From: Clostridium saccharoperbutylacetonicum N1-4(HMT)
Lineage (GTDB): Bacteria > Bacillota > Clostridia > Clostridiales > Clostridiaceae
Assembly (NCBI RefSeq): GCF_000340885.1
Contig: NC_020291.1
Span: forward strand, 627,001-691,000
Direction of reading: 5' to 3'
DNA length: 64,000 nt
The position numbers and the translations under genes are program-made. How positions within the stretch are numbered: the stretch's first letter is position 1; each line of letters starts with the position of its first letter. Positions 55,627 to 64,000 of the stretch are shown here, in pieces. Below the pieces are notes generated by a model. The model searched no databases and was not told the origin of the DNA. It saw nothing but the letters and a program-made list of their open reading frames with translations.

Positions 55627-55709
55627 AAAATACATCAATAAAACCCATATAAATATCTAGAGTTATTAGTATAACCCAAAATAATTTATACTTACGGGGG
55701 ATGTGTAGT

Positions 55710-56204
55710 ATGGAAAGAAGAGATAAGCATAATTATTATTTAGATATTGCAGAAACAGTTCTAGAAAGAGGAACTTGTTTAAGAAGAAACTATGGTTCAA
55801 TAATAGTTAAAAACGATGAGATAATTTCTACTGGATATACAGGAGCGCCTAGAGGAAGAAAAAACTGTATTGATTTAAATAATTGCATAAGGGAAACTCT
55901 TAATGTTCCAAGGGGAACACATTATGAATTATGTAGAAGTGTACATAGTGAGGCTAATGCTATAATAAGTGCTTCAAGAAGGGATATGATTGGAGCAACA
56001 CTTTATTTAGTTGGAAAAGATTCAAAAACAAAGGAATACGTAAAAGATGCTAATTCATGTTCAATGTGTAAAAGATTGATAATCAATTCAGGAATTATTA
56101 ATGTTGTTATACGAGATTCGAAGGATGAATATAGAGAAATTGATGTGAATTCATGGATAGATGATGACGATTCTTTAAAAATTACTATGGAAGCAGGATA
56201 TTAA
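55710..56204 (+). CDS. comEB: dCMP deaminase (ComEB-like)
   Basis: ~164 residues; ATG at 55710 lies 9 nt after GGGGG. Zinc-deaminase motifs: SVHSEANAI (ligand His and catalytic Glu) and SCSMCKRLI (zinc cysteines; Pro replaced by Ser in PCxxC). RNYGSIIVKNDEIISTGYTG is the N-terminal part. It deaminates dCMP to dUMP for thymidylate synthesis; the name comes from the competence-associated homologue. Confidence 0.92.
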   Translation: MERRDKHNYYLDIAETVLERGTCLRRNYGSIIVKNDEIISTGYTGAPRGRKNCIDLNNCIRETLNVPRGTHYELCRSVHSEANAIISASRRDMIGATLYLVGKDSKTKEYVKDANSCSMCKRLIINSGIINVVIRDSKDEYREIDVNSWIDDDDSLKITMEAGY

Positions 56205-56344
56205 ATTGTGCCGAAGGCAATAATTTAAGGTGAAATCTATTGGTGGAATTTTAAAATCCATAAAAACTATGGTTTTATCCTCAACAGTTGACTACTGATT
56301 TACTAGTAGTTGACTTAATCAAGCTTAAATTGGAGGAAGTAAAA

Positions 56345-57499
56345 ATGAGTACAAAGAAGATTATTACCATTTTTGGAACTAGACCTGAAGCTATAAAAAT
56401 GGCACCTCTAGTAAAAGAATTGGAAAAAAGAGAGCAAATTGAGTCAAAAGTTTGTGTAACAGCTCAACATAGAGAAATGTTAGATCAAGTTTTAGAGTTA
56501 TTTGACATCAAACCAGATTTTGATTTAAATATAATGAAAACAAAGCAGACGTTAACAGGTATTACAAGCAGGGTTTTAGAAGGTTTGGAAGAAGTGTTTC
56601 AAGAAGAAAAACCTGATATGATTTTAGTTCATGGAGATACAACAACAACCTTTGCTGGATCACTAGCTGCGTTTTATCAACAAATTAAAGTTGGTCATGT
56701 TGAAGCTGGTCTTAGAACGTTTAATAAGTACTTTCCTTTTCCAGAAGAAATGAATAGAAAGCTTACAGGAAGCTTAGCAGATTTACACTTTGCACCAACT
56801 AAGGGGTCAAAAGAAAATTTATTAAGAGAAGGCATAAATGAATCTGACATATACATTACAGGAAACACTGTAATTGATGCTATGAGACATACTGTTGAAG
56901 AAAATTATGTTTTTGAAACTGACGAATTAAATAATATAGATTTCAATAGAAAAGTTATAATGATTACAGCTCATAGAAGAGAAAACTGGGGAGAAGGAAT
57001 TCAAAATATTTGTGAGGCTTTAAATAAGATAGTTGAGCAAAACACTGATGTAGAATTAGTATATTTAGTTCATTTAAATCCAGTAGTTAAAGATGTAGTT
57101 TTTGAGAGATTAGGTGGAAAGGATAGAATACATTTATTATCCCCATTAGATACTAAAGAAACTCATAATTTAATGAATAAATCATTTATGGTAATGACCG
57201 ATTCTGGTGGATTGCAAGAAGAAGCACCTCATTTAGGAAAACCTGTACTAGTATTGAGAGATGTTACTGAAAGACCTGAAGCAGTTGAAGCTGGTACAGT
57301 TAAGCTTGTGGGAACTGATGTGGATAAAATAGTGAGTGAAGCTAATAAATTATTAAAAAATTCTGAAGCATATTCAAAAATGAGTAAATCTATTAATCCT
57401 TATGGAGATGGAGAAGCTTCAAGAAGAATAGCAGATGCTATATTAAAGTATTTTGAATTAAGCTCAAATGAAGTAGATGAGTTTAAAAATATAAAATAG
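56345..57499 (+). CDS. wecB: UDP-N-acetylglucosamine 2-epimerase
   Basis: 384 residues from the ATG at 56345 (TTGGAGG upstream). IFGTRPEAIKMAPLVKEL, ILVHGDTTTTFAGSLAAFYQ, VGHVEAGLRTFNK, ITAHRRENWGEGI and MTDSGGLQEEAPHLGKPVL are the non-hydrolysing epimerase signatures. It supplies UDP-ManNAc for teichoic-acid or polysaccharide linkage units. In many clostridia it sits next to comEB/upp and the atp operon, as here. Confidence 0.95.
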   Translation: MSTKKIITIFGTRPEAIKMAPLVKELEKREQIESKVCVTAQHREMLDQVLELFDIKPDFDLNIMKTKQTLTGITSRVLEGLEEVFQEEKPDMILVHGDTTTTFAGSLAAFYQQIKVGHVEAGLRTFNKYFPFPEEMNRKLTGSLADLHFAPTKGSKENLLREGINESDIYITGNTVIDAMRHTVEENYVFETDELNNIDFNRKVIMITAHRRENWGEGIQNICEALNKIVEQNTDVELVYLVHLNPVVKDVVFERLGGKDRIHLLSPLDTKETHNLMNKSFMVMTDSGGLQEEAPHLGKPVLVLRDVTERPEAVEAGTVKLVGTDVDKIVSEANKLLKNSEAYSKMSKSINPYGDGEASRRIADAILKYFELSSNEVDEFKNIK

Positions 57500-57539
57500 T
57501 ATAATTAGTGTATTAATTGGATTAGAGTTATGTTTTGCA

Positions 57540-57586
57540 AGCATATTTGCTTAATTTTTATAGAAATTAAGCAAATATGCTTTTTT
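57540..57586 (+). terminator. Intrinsic terminator of wecB
   Basis: AGCATATTTGCTTAATTT and AAATTAAGCAAATATGCT form a perfect 18-bp stem with a 6-nt loop, followed by T6. Confidence 0.9.
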
Positions 57587-57639
57587 GGTATGGATAATTA
57601 TAAAAGTATGAAGTTTGTTTAAAATTTAACAAAATTTAC

Positions 57640-57668
57640 TTGATAAAAAAAATAATAGAGGGTATAAT
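57640..57668 (+). promoter_or_regulatory. thl promoter
   Basis: TTGATA (57640-57645), 17 bp, TATAAT (57663-57668). This matches the strong thiolase promoter known from solventogenic clostridia. Confidence 0.85.
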
Positions 57669-57727
57669 TTAGATATGTTAATAATTTAACGAAAATAAAT
57701 ATTTTATAGAATTTTAGGAGGTCAAAC

Positions 57728-58909
57728 ATGAGAGACGTAGTTATTGTAAGTGCCGTAAGAACAGCATTAGGAAGTTTTGGTGGAGCATTAAAAGATGTAT
57801 CTGCAGTAGATTTAGGAGCTTTAGTAATTAAAGAAGCAGTTAACAGGGCTGGAGTTAAACCGGAATTAATTGAAGAAGTTATAATGGGTAATGTAATTCA
57901 AGCAGGACTTGGTCAAAACACTGCAAGACAATCAACAATAAAAGCAGGATTACCACAAGAAGTTTCAGCTATGACTATAAACAAAGTTTGTGGTTCAGGA
58001 CTTAGAGCAGTAAGTTTAGCAGCCCAAATGATAAAAGCTGGAGATGCTGATGTTATTGTTGCTGGTGGTATGGAAAATATGTCAGCTGCACCTTATTTAT
58101 TAAAGTCTGCTAGATTCGGACAAAGAATGGGTGACGGTAAAATGGTTGACTCAATGATAAATGATGCATTATGGGATGCTTTTAATAACTACCACATGGG
58201 AGTTACAGCTGAAAATATTGCTAAAGAATGGGGATTAACTAGAGAAGAACAAGACGCTTTTGCAGCAGCTTCACAACAAAAAGCTGAAGCAGCAATTACA
58301 TCAGGAAGATTCAAGGATGAAATAGTTCCAGTTGTTATCCCACAAAGAAAAGGAGACCCAAAAGTATTTGATACAGATGAATTTCCTAGATTTGGAACAA
58401 CTGCAGAATCTTTAGCTAAATTAAAACCAGCATTTATAAAAGAAGGAACAGTAACAGCTGGTAATGCTTCAGGAATTAATGATGGAGCAGCAGCATTTGT
58501 TATTATGAGTGCAGAAAAAGCAGCAGAATTAGGAATTAAGCCAATGGCTAAGATTCTTTCTTATGGTTCAAAAGGATTAGATCCAGCTATAATGGGATAT
58601 GGTCCATTCCATGCAACTAAAAAAGCATTAGAAAAAGCTAACATAGCAATTGAAGATTTAGACTTAATTGAAGCTAATGAAGCTTTTGCAGCACAAAGTT
58701 TAGCTGTAGCTAAAGACTTAAAGTTTGATATGTCAAAAGTAAATGTTAATGGTGGAGCAATTGCTTTAGGTCATCCAGTTGGAGCATCTGGAGCAAGAAT
58801 CTTAGTAACTCTTCTTCATGAAATGGAAAAGAGAGATGCTAAGAAAGGTCTTGCAACATTATGTATAGGTGGAGGAATGGGAACAGCTCTTATAGTTGAA
58901 AGAGTTTAG
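57728..58909 (+). CDS. thl: Acetyl-CoA acetyltransferase (thiolase)
   Basis: 393 residues. The acyl-enzyme cysteine is in [10 protein letters not shown] near residue 88, then [24 protein letters not shown] (active-site His) and the second cysteine in CIGGGMGTA near 378. It condenses two acetyl-CoA to acetoacetyl-CoA, the first committed step to butyrate, butanol and acetone. The gene has its own strong promoter and terminator. Confidence 0.97.
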   Translation: MRDVVIVSAVRTALGSFGGALKDVSAVDLGALVIKEAVNRAGVKPELIEEVIMGNVIQAGLGQNTARQSTIKAGLPQEVSAMTINKVCGSGLRAVSLAAQMIKAGDADVIVAGGMENMSAAPYLLKSARFGQRMGDGKMVDSMINDALWDAFNNYHMGVTAENIAKEWGLTREEQDAFAAASQQKAEAAITSGRFKDEIVPVVIPQRKGDPKVFDTDEFPRFGTTAESLAKLKPAFIKEGTVTAGNASGINDGAAAFVIMSAEKAAELGIKPMAKILSYGSKGLDPAIMGYGPFHATKKALEKANIAIEDLDLIEANEAFAAQSLAVAKDLKFDMSKVNVNGGAIALGHPVGASGARILVTLLHEMEKRDAKKGLATLCIGGGMGTALIVERV

Positions 58910-59487
58910 TATACAAGTTCACATTCGCAACAAGTTACTATGATAAGATATATTATCATAGTAACTTTTTTATATAATAAAAATTTTAATTGATTCGGTA
59001 TAAAAGAGTATACTAAAGAGGAAAATAGTATTTGAATTAGTGAGTGATTGATTAATTAATAATGAATAATTGATTAATTAATTAAAAATAAAAAATAAAT
59101 TTTGAATAAGTAAAAATTTATATATTCAAATATCATATTTTGAATGTAAAGGAATTATCATTAAAAAAAACTTAAAAAAGGTGATATTTCTCCAAATTTC
59201 ATAGAATTGATAAAAATAAATAACAAATTTTGTAATGAAAATGTTAACATAAAAAGCCAAATAATTATTCAATTAACAAAATATTCTGAAAAAAGACTTG
59301 AGAGCTATAATAAAAGTCAAAAAATAAGAAAAAAAAAGAAAAATGTTGAAATTGCTAAGCATTCGGGAGTATTATCGTTATAATTAACTTATATAGGATA
59401 TACAGACGCAATTTAACTAAAAATAGTAATTTGTTAATGATAAACATAAAAGATATAATATATCTATTGAGGTTAAGGGGGATGTGT
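58910..59487 (+). other. Intergenic stretch between thl and atpI, with thl terminator
   Basis: AAGTTACTATGATAA/TTATCATAGTAACTT with T6 at 58932-58971 ends the thl transcript. The rest is very A+T-rich with short direct repeats (TTGATTAATTAATAATGAAT region near 59050). The atp promoter must lie here; TTGAAATTGC with TATAAT near 59345-59385 is a candidate but the spacing is not ideal. No ORF is supported. Confidence 0.55.
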
Positions 59488-59853
59488 ATGAATAAAGAGA
59501 TGAATAAACTGCTTTTACAAACCATAAAATATGATTTGGTAAGTGGTATATTAGTAGCTTTAGTGATAGCATTTACTTCTACCTTTATAAATGCAGGAAT
59601 CTATGCAGTAGGGATTTGTGTAGCTTTAGCTAATTTTTTGGCGTATGGATACATAATTGAAAAATATTTGAGGAAAGAAGGAAAGCAGTGGATTATATCA
59701 GTGACATATTTTTTAAGGATGGCATTCATAGTTGCTACTTTCATGCCATTTGTAAAAAATATATCTTATATGATGTACTACATGGCAGGTTTTGTTTCTC
59801 ATTATATTCTATTGGTTGGATTCAACATAAAAAATAGGAAAGGAAGTGTTTAG
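59488..59853 (+). CDS. atpI: ATP synthase subunit I
   Basis: ~121 residues; ATG at 59488 after AAGGGGGATGT. About four membrane helices (LVSGILVALVIAFTSTFINA, GIYAVGICVALANFLAYGY, FLRMAFIVATFMPF, MAGFVSHYILLVGF). It assists assembly of the c-ring. It is first gene of the atp operon and overlaps the atpB ribosome site. Confidence 0.85.
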   Translation: MNKEMNKLLLQTIKYDLVSGILVALVIAFTSTFINAGIYAVGICVALANFLAYGYIIEKYLRKEGKQWIISVTYFLRMAFIVATFMPFVKNISYMMYYMAGFVSHYILLVGFNIKNRKGSV

Positions 59854-59854
59854 G

Positions 59855-60538
59855 TTGAAGGAATTAATACCTATATTTTCCCCCGAAATTTTTGGCATTA
59901 CAATCGACATTACAGCAAGCATAATAGTCGAGTGGGTTGTTATTTTAATTTTGGGAATAGGTGCTTTTCTATTAACAAGAAATCTGAAGTTGAAAGATCC
60001 TAGTAAGACTCAATCGGCTTTGGAAAAAGTTTATCAATCTATACGTGACTTGTTAGTTAGTGTTATGGGAGAAGAGTACGAGTCATTTTTGCCTTATATA
60101 GGAACATTAATGATTTATTTACTTATCTTAAATTTCACAGGATTAATAGGTATTGCGCCACCAACATCTGACTTAAGTGTAACAGCATCATTTGCAATAG
60201 TTACCTTTTTAGTTGTAAATCTAAATGCTATTAAGAAACACGGCATTTTATCTTATGGAAAAGGGTTATTGCATCCATATGCATTTATGTTACCAATTAA
60301 CATAATGGAGAGATTTGTACTTTTAGTATCACTGTCCCTTCGACTTTTTGGTAATATGGTTGCAGCGGTAATAATATTGGATCTGATTTATGAACAATTA
60401 GGCCATATTGCAATGCTTGCACAACTTGGTACACCAATCTTTTTACATGGATACTTTGATTTGTTTGATGGTGGAATCCAAATGCTTGTATTTTCAATGT
60501 TAACAATGATTAACATTAAAGTAACGGCAGATCATTAA
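59855..60538 (+). CDS. atpB: ATP synthase F0 subunit a
   Basis: ~227 residues. I favour the TTG at 59855 with AAAGGAAG upstream; the GTG at 59846 abuts that site. Membrane helices include IIVEWVVILILGIGAFLL and TLMIYLLILNFTGLIG. The essential arginine of the proton channel is in LSLRLFGNMV. It forms the half-channels next to the c-ring. Confidence 0.95.
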   Translation: MKELIPIFSPEIFGITIDITASIIVEWVVILILGIGAFLLTRNLKLKDPSKTQSALEKVYQSIRDLLVSVMGEEYESFLPYIGTLMIYLLILNFTGLIGIAPPTSDLSVTASFAIVTFLVVNLNAIKKHGILSYGKGLLHPYAFMLPINIMERFVLLVSLSLRLFGNMVAAVIILDLIYEQLGHIAMLAQLGTPIFLHGYFDLFDGGIQMLVFSMLTMINIKVTADH

Positions 60539-60583
60539 AAAAATAAAAAACTATAAAAATTTAATTATTTAGGAGGAATCACA

Positions 60584-60799
60584 ATGGGATTAGGAGTTTT
60601 AGCAGCTGGTATAGCTGTATTAGCAGGTATTGGAGCAGGAATAGGTATAGGTATAGCTACAGGTAAGGCAGCAGAAGCTGTTGGTAGACAACCAGAACAA
60701 ATGGGTAAAATTCAAACTATGTTAATTCTAGGTGCTGCACTTTCAGAAGCAACTGCAATCTATGGATTAGTAATTGCATTCTTAGTAATGAACAAATAA
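60584..60799 (+). CDS. atpE: ATP synthase F0 subunit c
   Basis: 71 residues, a two-helix hairpin: [20 protein letters not shown], the polar loop GRQPEQ, and [20 protein letters not shown] with the ion-binding glutamate. The glutamine that marks sodium-binding c subunits in helix 1 (GQG) is Ile here (GIGIG), so proton coupling is expected. Strong AGGAGG site. Confidence 0.97.
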   Translation: MGLGVLAAGIAVLAGIGAGIGIGIATGKAAEAVGRQPEQMGKIQTMLILGAALSEATAIYGLVIAFLVMNK

Positions 60800-60862
60800 T
60801 AACTAAATATGAGTTTGTATGAGTTAATTATATTGACTCCGAAGGGAGGATATAGGTAAAAG

Positions 60863-61342
60863 ATGGAAATAAAATTATCAACGTTAATAATGAACTGGGT
60901 TAATTTTGGTATTATAATTTTGATTGCAAGGCATTTCTTTTGGAATAAAATAAAAGGAATACTTTCAGACAGACAAAAATATGTAAATGACAAGTTAACT
61001 AAAGCAGATGAAGATGCTGAAAAAGCAAGACTATATTTAGTTCAAAATGAACAAATTTTAAAATCAGCAAAAGAAGAAGGCAATAAAATCACCGAAATGC
61101 AAAAGCAAAAAGGTGAAAAGCTTTATGAAGAAATTGTTGGTGATGCAAAAGCAGAAGCAGTTTCTGTAAAGGAAAGAGCTAATCTAGAAATTCAAAGAGA
61201 AAAAGAAAAAGCAGAACATGAGATAAGAAAGCAAGCTGTAGATTTAGCGGTAGAATTATCAGTTAAAGCATTAGGACAACAAATTGATCAAGATACACAT
61301 AGAAAACTTATCGGTGATTTTATTGCTAAGGTAGGTATGTAG
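60863..61342 (+). CDS. atpF: ATP synthase F0 subunit b
   Basis: 159 residues. One N-terminal membrane helix ([20 protein letters not shown]) then a long charged coiled coil ([37 protein letters not shown]). It forms the peripheral stator stalk. The ATG is preceded by GAAGGGAGG. Confidence 0.95.
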   Translation: MEIKLSTLIMNWVNFGIIILIARHFFWNKIKGILSDRQKYVNDKLTKADEDAEKARLYLVQNEQILKSAKEEGNKITEMQKQKGEKLYEEIVGDAKAEAVSVKERANLEIQREKEKAEHEIRKQAVDLAVELSVKALGQQIDQDTHRKLIGDFIAKVGM

Positions 61343-61344
61343 GT

Positions 61345-61884
61345 ATGTATGAATATTTAGATCGAAGATATGCTTTAGCGCTATATGAAATCGCTGAAAA
61401 AAATAATAAAGTGGATGAATATTTACAGGACTTAAGAGATATTTGCGATCTATTTGATAGCAATGAAGACTTTTATCAAGTAATTAAACATCCAAAAGTA
61501 AATACAGCTAAGAAAAAACAATTATTCAATGATTTGTTTAAAGGAAAAATTGATGAAGAACTACTTGCTTTTTTAATTGTATTAATTGAAAAGGGAAGAG
61601 TACTTTATTTAAGAGAAAAGCTAAATCAAATGGTAGACATTGATTTAGAAAGAAGAAACACTATAAGAGGTGTAGTTAAAACTGCTGTGCCACTTTTAGA
61701 TGAAGAATTAGAACAATTAAAAAATATCTTTGAAAAGAAGTACGATAAAACTATATTATTTGATACAAAAATAGATAAAAGCCTTTTAGGTGGAGTTTAT
61801 GTTAAAGTTGGAAATGATATTATTGATGGTACTATAAAATCAAAGATAGAAGAAATGAAAGAATTAATGCTTAAGAAAGAATAG
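61345..61884 (+). CDS. atpH: ATP synthase F1 subunit delta
   Basis: 179 residues, starting 2 bp after atp[37 protein letters not shown] and [20 protein letters not shown] are the OSCP/delta signatures. It ties the b stalk to the alpha3beta3 head. Tight spacing implies coupling. Confidence 0.95.
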   Translation: MYEYLDRRYALALYEIAEKNNKVDEYLQDLRDICDLFDSNEDFYQVIKHPKVNTAKKKQLFNDLFKGKIDEELLAFLIVLIEKGRVLYLREKLNQMVDIDLERRNTIRGVVKTAVPLLDEELEQLKNIFEKKYDKTILFDTKIDKSLLGGVYVKVGNDIIDGTIKSKIEEMKELMLKKE

Positions 61885-61894
61885 AGGTGAATCC

Positions 61895-63409
61895 ATGAAT
61901 ATTAAACCAGAAGAAATAACTTCTATTATCAAAAAAGAAATAGAAAAGTATGAGAGTGATATTAAAACAGTAGATTCTGGTACTATAATCCAAATAGGAG
62001 ATGGTGTTTCAAGAGTTTATGGATTAGACAATTGTATGCAAGGGGAATTATTAGAATTCCCTAATAATGTATATGGGATGGTTTTAAATCTTGAACAAGA
62101 TAACGTTGGATGTGTTCTTTTAGGAGATGAAAAAGGAATAAAAGAAGGCGATATAGTTAAAGGAACTGGAAAAGTTGTTGAAGTTCCTGTAGGGGAAGCA
62201 ATGATAGGAAGAGTTGTTAATGCTTTAGGAGAACCAATTGATGGCAAAGGCCCTATAACAGCTGCTGAACACAGACCAGTTGAAACACCAGCTGCTAGTA
62301 TCATTGACAGAAGCTCAGTTAATCAACCATTACAAACAGGAATTAAGGCTATAGATTCTATGATCCCAATTGGTAGAGGTCAAAGAGAACTTATAATTGG
62401 AGATAGACAAACTGGTAAAACAGCTATAGCTATTGATACAATCTTAAACCAAAAGGGAAAAGATGTTATTTGTATATATGTAGCTATTGGTCAAAAACAA
62501 TCAACAGTTGCACATCTTGTTAATACTTTCACTGAAAATGGTGCTATGGATTATACTGTAGTTGTAAGTGCTACTGCATCAGAAACAGCTCCACTTCAAT
62601 ATATTGCACCATATGCTGGATGTAGTATAGGTGAATATTTCATGCATCAAGGTAAAGATGTATTAATAATTTATGATGATTTATCTAAGCATGCAACTGC
62701 CTATAGATCAATGTCATTACTACTTAAGAGACCACCAGGAAGAGAAGCTTATCCAGGGGACGTTTTCTATATCCATTCAAGATTGCTTGAAAGAGCAGCT
62801 AAATTGTCTAAGGAATTAGGCGGAGGTTCAATTACAGCACTTCCAATAATAGAAACTCAAGCTGGAGACGTTACTGCGTACATACCAACAAATGTTATTT
62901 CTATAACAGACGGACAAATATTCTTAGAATCTGATTTGTTCAATGCAGGTCAAAGACCAGCGGTTAATGCTGGTATCTCGGTATCGAGAGTTGGTGGTAG
63001 TGCACAAATCAAAGCTATGAAGCAAGTAAGTGGTACTCTAAGATTAGACCTTGCACAATACAGAGAATTAGAAGCATTTACTCAATTTGGGTCTGATTTA
63101 GATGCCGATTCTAGCAGAAGACTTGAAAAAGGTAAGAGACTAGTTGAAGTATTAAAGCAAGATCAATATAGTCCACTTGAAGTTGAAGAACAAGTTATGA
63201 TGCTATATGCAGCAGTTAACGACTTCTTATCAGATGTTAAAGTAAGCGATATAAAGAGATTCGAAAAAGAATTCTTAGAATATGCTGATACTCACTATAG
63301 AGAACTAGGAAAATCAATTCTTACAGAAAAAACTTTGAATGATGAAATAAAAGCAAAGTTAGAAGAATCTATAGTTGAGTTCAAAAAGATATTTTTAAAA
63401 GAAGCATAG
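61895..63409 (+). CDS. atpA: ATP synthase F1 subunit alpha
   Basis: 504 residues. [17 protein letters not shown], the P-loop [14 protein letters not shown] near residue 170, [11 protein letters not shown] and [20 protein letters not shown] are standard. The alpha subunit binds nucleotide without turnover and alternates with beta. The start follows AGAGGTG. Confidence 0.97.
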   Translation: MNIKPEEITSIIKKEIEKYESDIKTVDSGTIIQIGDGVSRVYGLDNCMQGELLEFPNNVYGMVLNLEQDNVGCVLLGDEKGIKEGDIVKGTGKVVEVPVGEAMIGRVVNALGEPIDGKGPITAAEHRPVETPAASIIDRSSVNQPLQTGIKAIDSMIPIGRGQRELIIGDRQTGKTAIAIDTILNQKGKDVICIYVAIGQKQSTVAHLVNTFTENGAMDYTVVVSATASETAPLQYIAPYAGCSIGEYFMHQGKDVLIIYDDLSKHATAYRSMSLLLKRPPGREAYPGDVFYIHSRLLERAAKLSKELGGGSITALPIIETQAGDVTAYIPTNVISITDGQIFLESDLFNAGQRPAVNAGISVSRVGGSAQIKAMKQVSGTLRLDLAQYRELEAFTQFGSDLDADSSRRLEKGKRLVEVLKQDQYSPLEVEEQVMMLYAAVNDFLSDVKVSDIKRFEKEFLEYADTHYRELGKSILTEKTLNDEIKAKLEESIVEFKKIFLKEA

Positions 63410-63450
63410 CTTAAACTTTTAAGCTATGCCCTTCTTAGGAGGTGGAAATC

Positions 63451-64000
63451 ATGGGCGCAGCTGGACTTCTTGATATTAAGAAAAGAATTAAGTCAGTTGA
63501 AAGTACAAGAAAAATCACTAATGCAATGGGACTTGTTGCCACTTCTAAGTTAAGAAAAACTAAAAAAGAGTTTGCAGTAAACAGTAAGTTTACTGATATA
63601 ACTGAACCAATTGTAAGAAATCTTGCAACTGCAGCATCTGAAGATGGAAGCAATGTTTATTTTGAAGGAAATGATAGTAAAAATAAATTATATGTTGTAA
63701 TAACTTCGGATTCGGGATTATGCGGTGGGTTTAATAGTAGTGTAGTATCTCAATTAGCACAAGTTATTGGAAAGAATAGAGATACAGCGAAGGTTATTTT
63801 AGTTGGAAGCAAGGGTCTTGGTTATTTAAAGAAAATTAAGGTAGAGCCAATAGAAGAATATGTAGATATTGGAGATGTACCAACAGTAAGCGAAGCAAAA
63901 GTAATATTTGATAAAGCTCTTGAAATGTACTTAAATGGTGAGGTTTCAGAAGTAAATATCGTATATTCTGAATTCGTATCATCAGTTAAGCAGGAAACAA
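63451..64000 (+). CDS. atpG: ATP synthase F1 subunit gamma, 5' part (cut by window end)
   Basis: About 183 residues are visible. GAAGLLDIKKRIKSVESTRK (family usually GASLKEIKRRI...), KITNAMGLVATSKLR and VITSDSGLCGGFNSSVVSQ are gamma signatures. Gamma is the rotating shaft. AGGAGGTGG precedes the ATG. The C-terminal ~100 residues and atpD/atpC lie beyond the window. Confidence 0.95.
   Translation, partial: MGAAGLLDIKKRIKSVESTRKITNAMGLVATSKLRKTKKEFAVNSKFTDITEPIVRNLATAASEDGSNVYFEGNDSKNKLYVVITSDSGLCGGFNSSVVSQLAQVIGKNRDTAKVILVGSKGLGYLKKIKVEPIEEYVDIGDVPTVSEAKVIFDKALEMYLNGEVSEVNIVYSEFVSSVKQET

Noticed and set aside
60584..60799. Sodium-type ATP synthase c subunit
   Set aside because: The helix-1 glutamine of sodium-binding rings is replaced by isoleucine, and only part of the polar helix-2 set (E, T, Y) is present.

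Overview
The window is low-GC, Gram-positive, spore-forming anaerobe DNA. The block thl followed by atpI-B-E-F-H-A-G, the order tdk - yqhQ/prmC - prfA - sua5 - rpiB - upp - comEB - wecB, the sporulation genes (spoIIR, a SPOCS/LysM protein), the cyanophycin pair and the strong A+T bias point to a solvent-forming Clostridium close to C. beijerinckii. The species is an inference from gene content and order.

Layout. Bases 1-20,000 are accessory: the end of a YibE/F-type membrane protein, an orphan AAA-ATPase/nuclease protein, five small CRISPR arrays or remnants (about 2.6, 2.9, 6.8, 7.2 and 11.2 kb) with duplicated leaders and no cas genes, a second histidyl-tRNA synthetase behind a histidine-codon leader peptide and attenuator, two tandem small secreted proteins, an orphan amino-acid-binding lipoprotein, a chemotaxis receptor under a c-di-GMP-II riboswitch, a frameshifted chloramphenicol acetyltransferase gene, a YhgE/Pip membrane protein, a broken DUF1659-like gene, a DUF2334 deacetylase-like protein and a TetR-controlled hydrolase. 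Bases 20,000-32,500 hold an SDR/MerR divergent pair, a ykkC-class riboswitch in front of a radical SAM gene, a TipAS-type MerR regulator, a BspA-type leucine-rich-repeat protein, an ECF sigma/DUF4179 anti-sigma pair bracketed by 135-bp direct repeats, a group II intron inserted just after a terminator, msrA, and a GH1 phospho-beta-glucosidase behind a BglG/LicT-type RNA antiterminator.

From about 32.4 kb the window becomes conserved chromosome: veg, a SPOCS/LysM spore protein, cyanophycinase and cyanophycin synthetase, ispE, spoIIR, a PP-loop thiolation protein, a DUF1934 protein, pyrG, rho, a diacylglycerol glucosyltransferase, rpmE, tdk, a fused yqhQ-prmC gene, prfA, a bacterial PH-domain protein, sua5, rpiB, upp, comEB, wecB, thl and the ATP synthase operon (atpG is cut by the window end).

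Themes. RNA-level control is frequent: a leader-peptide attenuator, two riboswitches, an antiterminator site and many intrinsic terminators. Two MerR promoters have the diagnostic 19-bp spacer, and one TetR-type operator pair brackets a promoter. The least explained parts are the cas-less CRISPR cluster with duplicated leaders (and a small hydrophobic ORF beside one array), the histidine attenuator in front of hisS, the 93-bp tandem repeat between rpiB and upp, and the ykkC-class riboswitch that controls a radical SAM enzyme.
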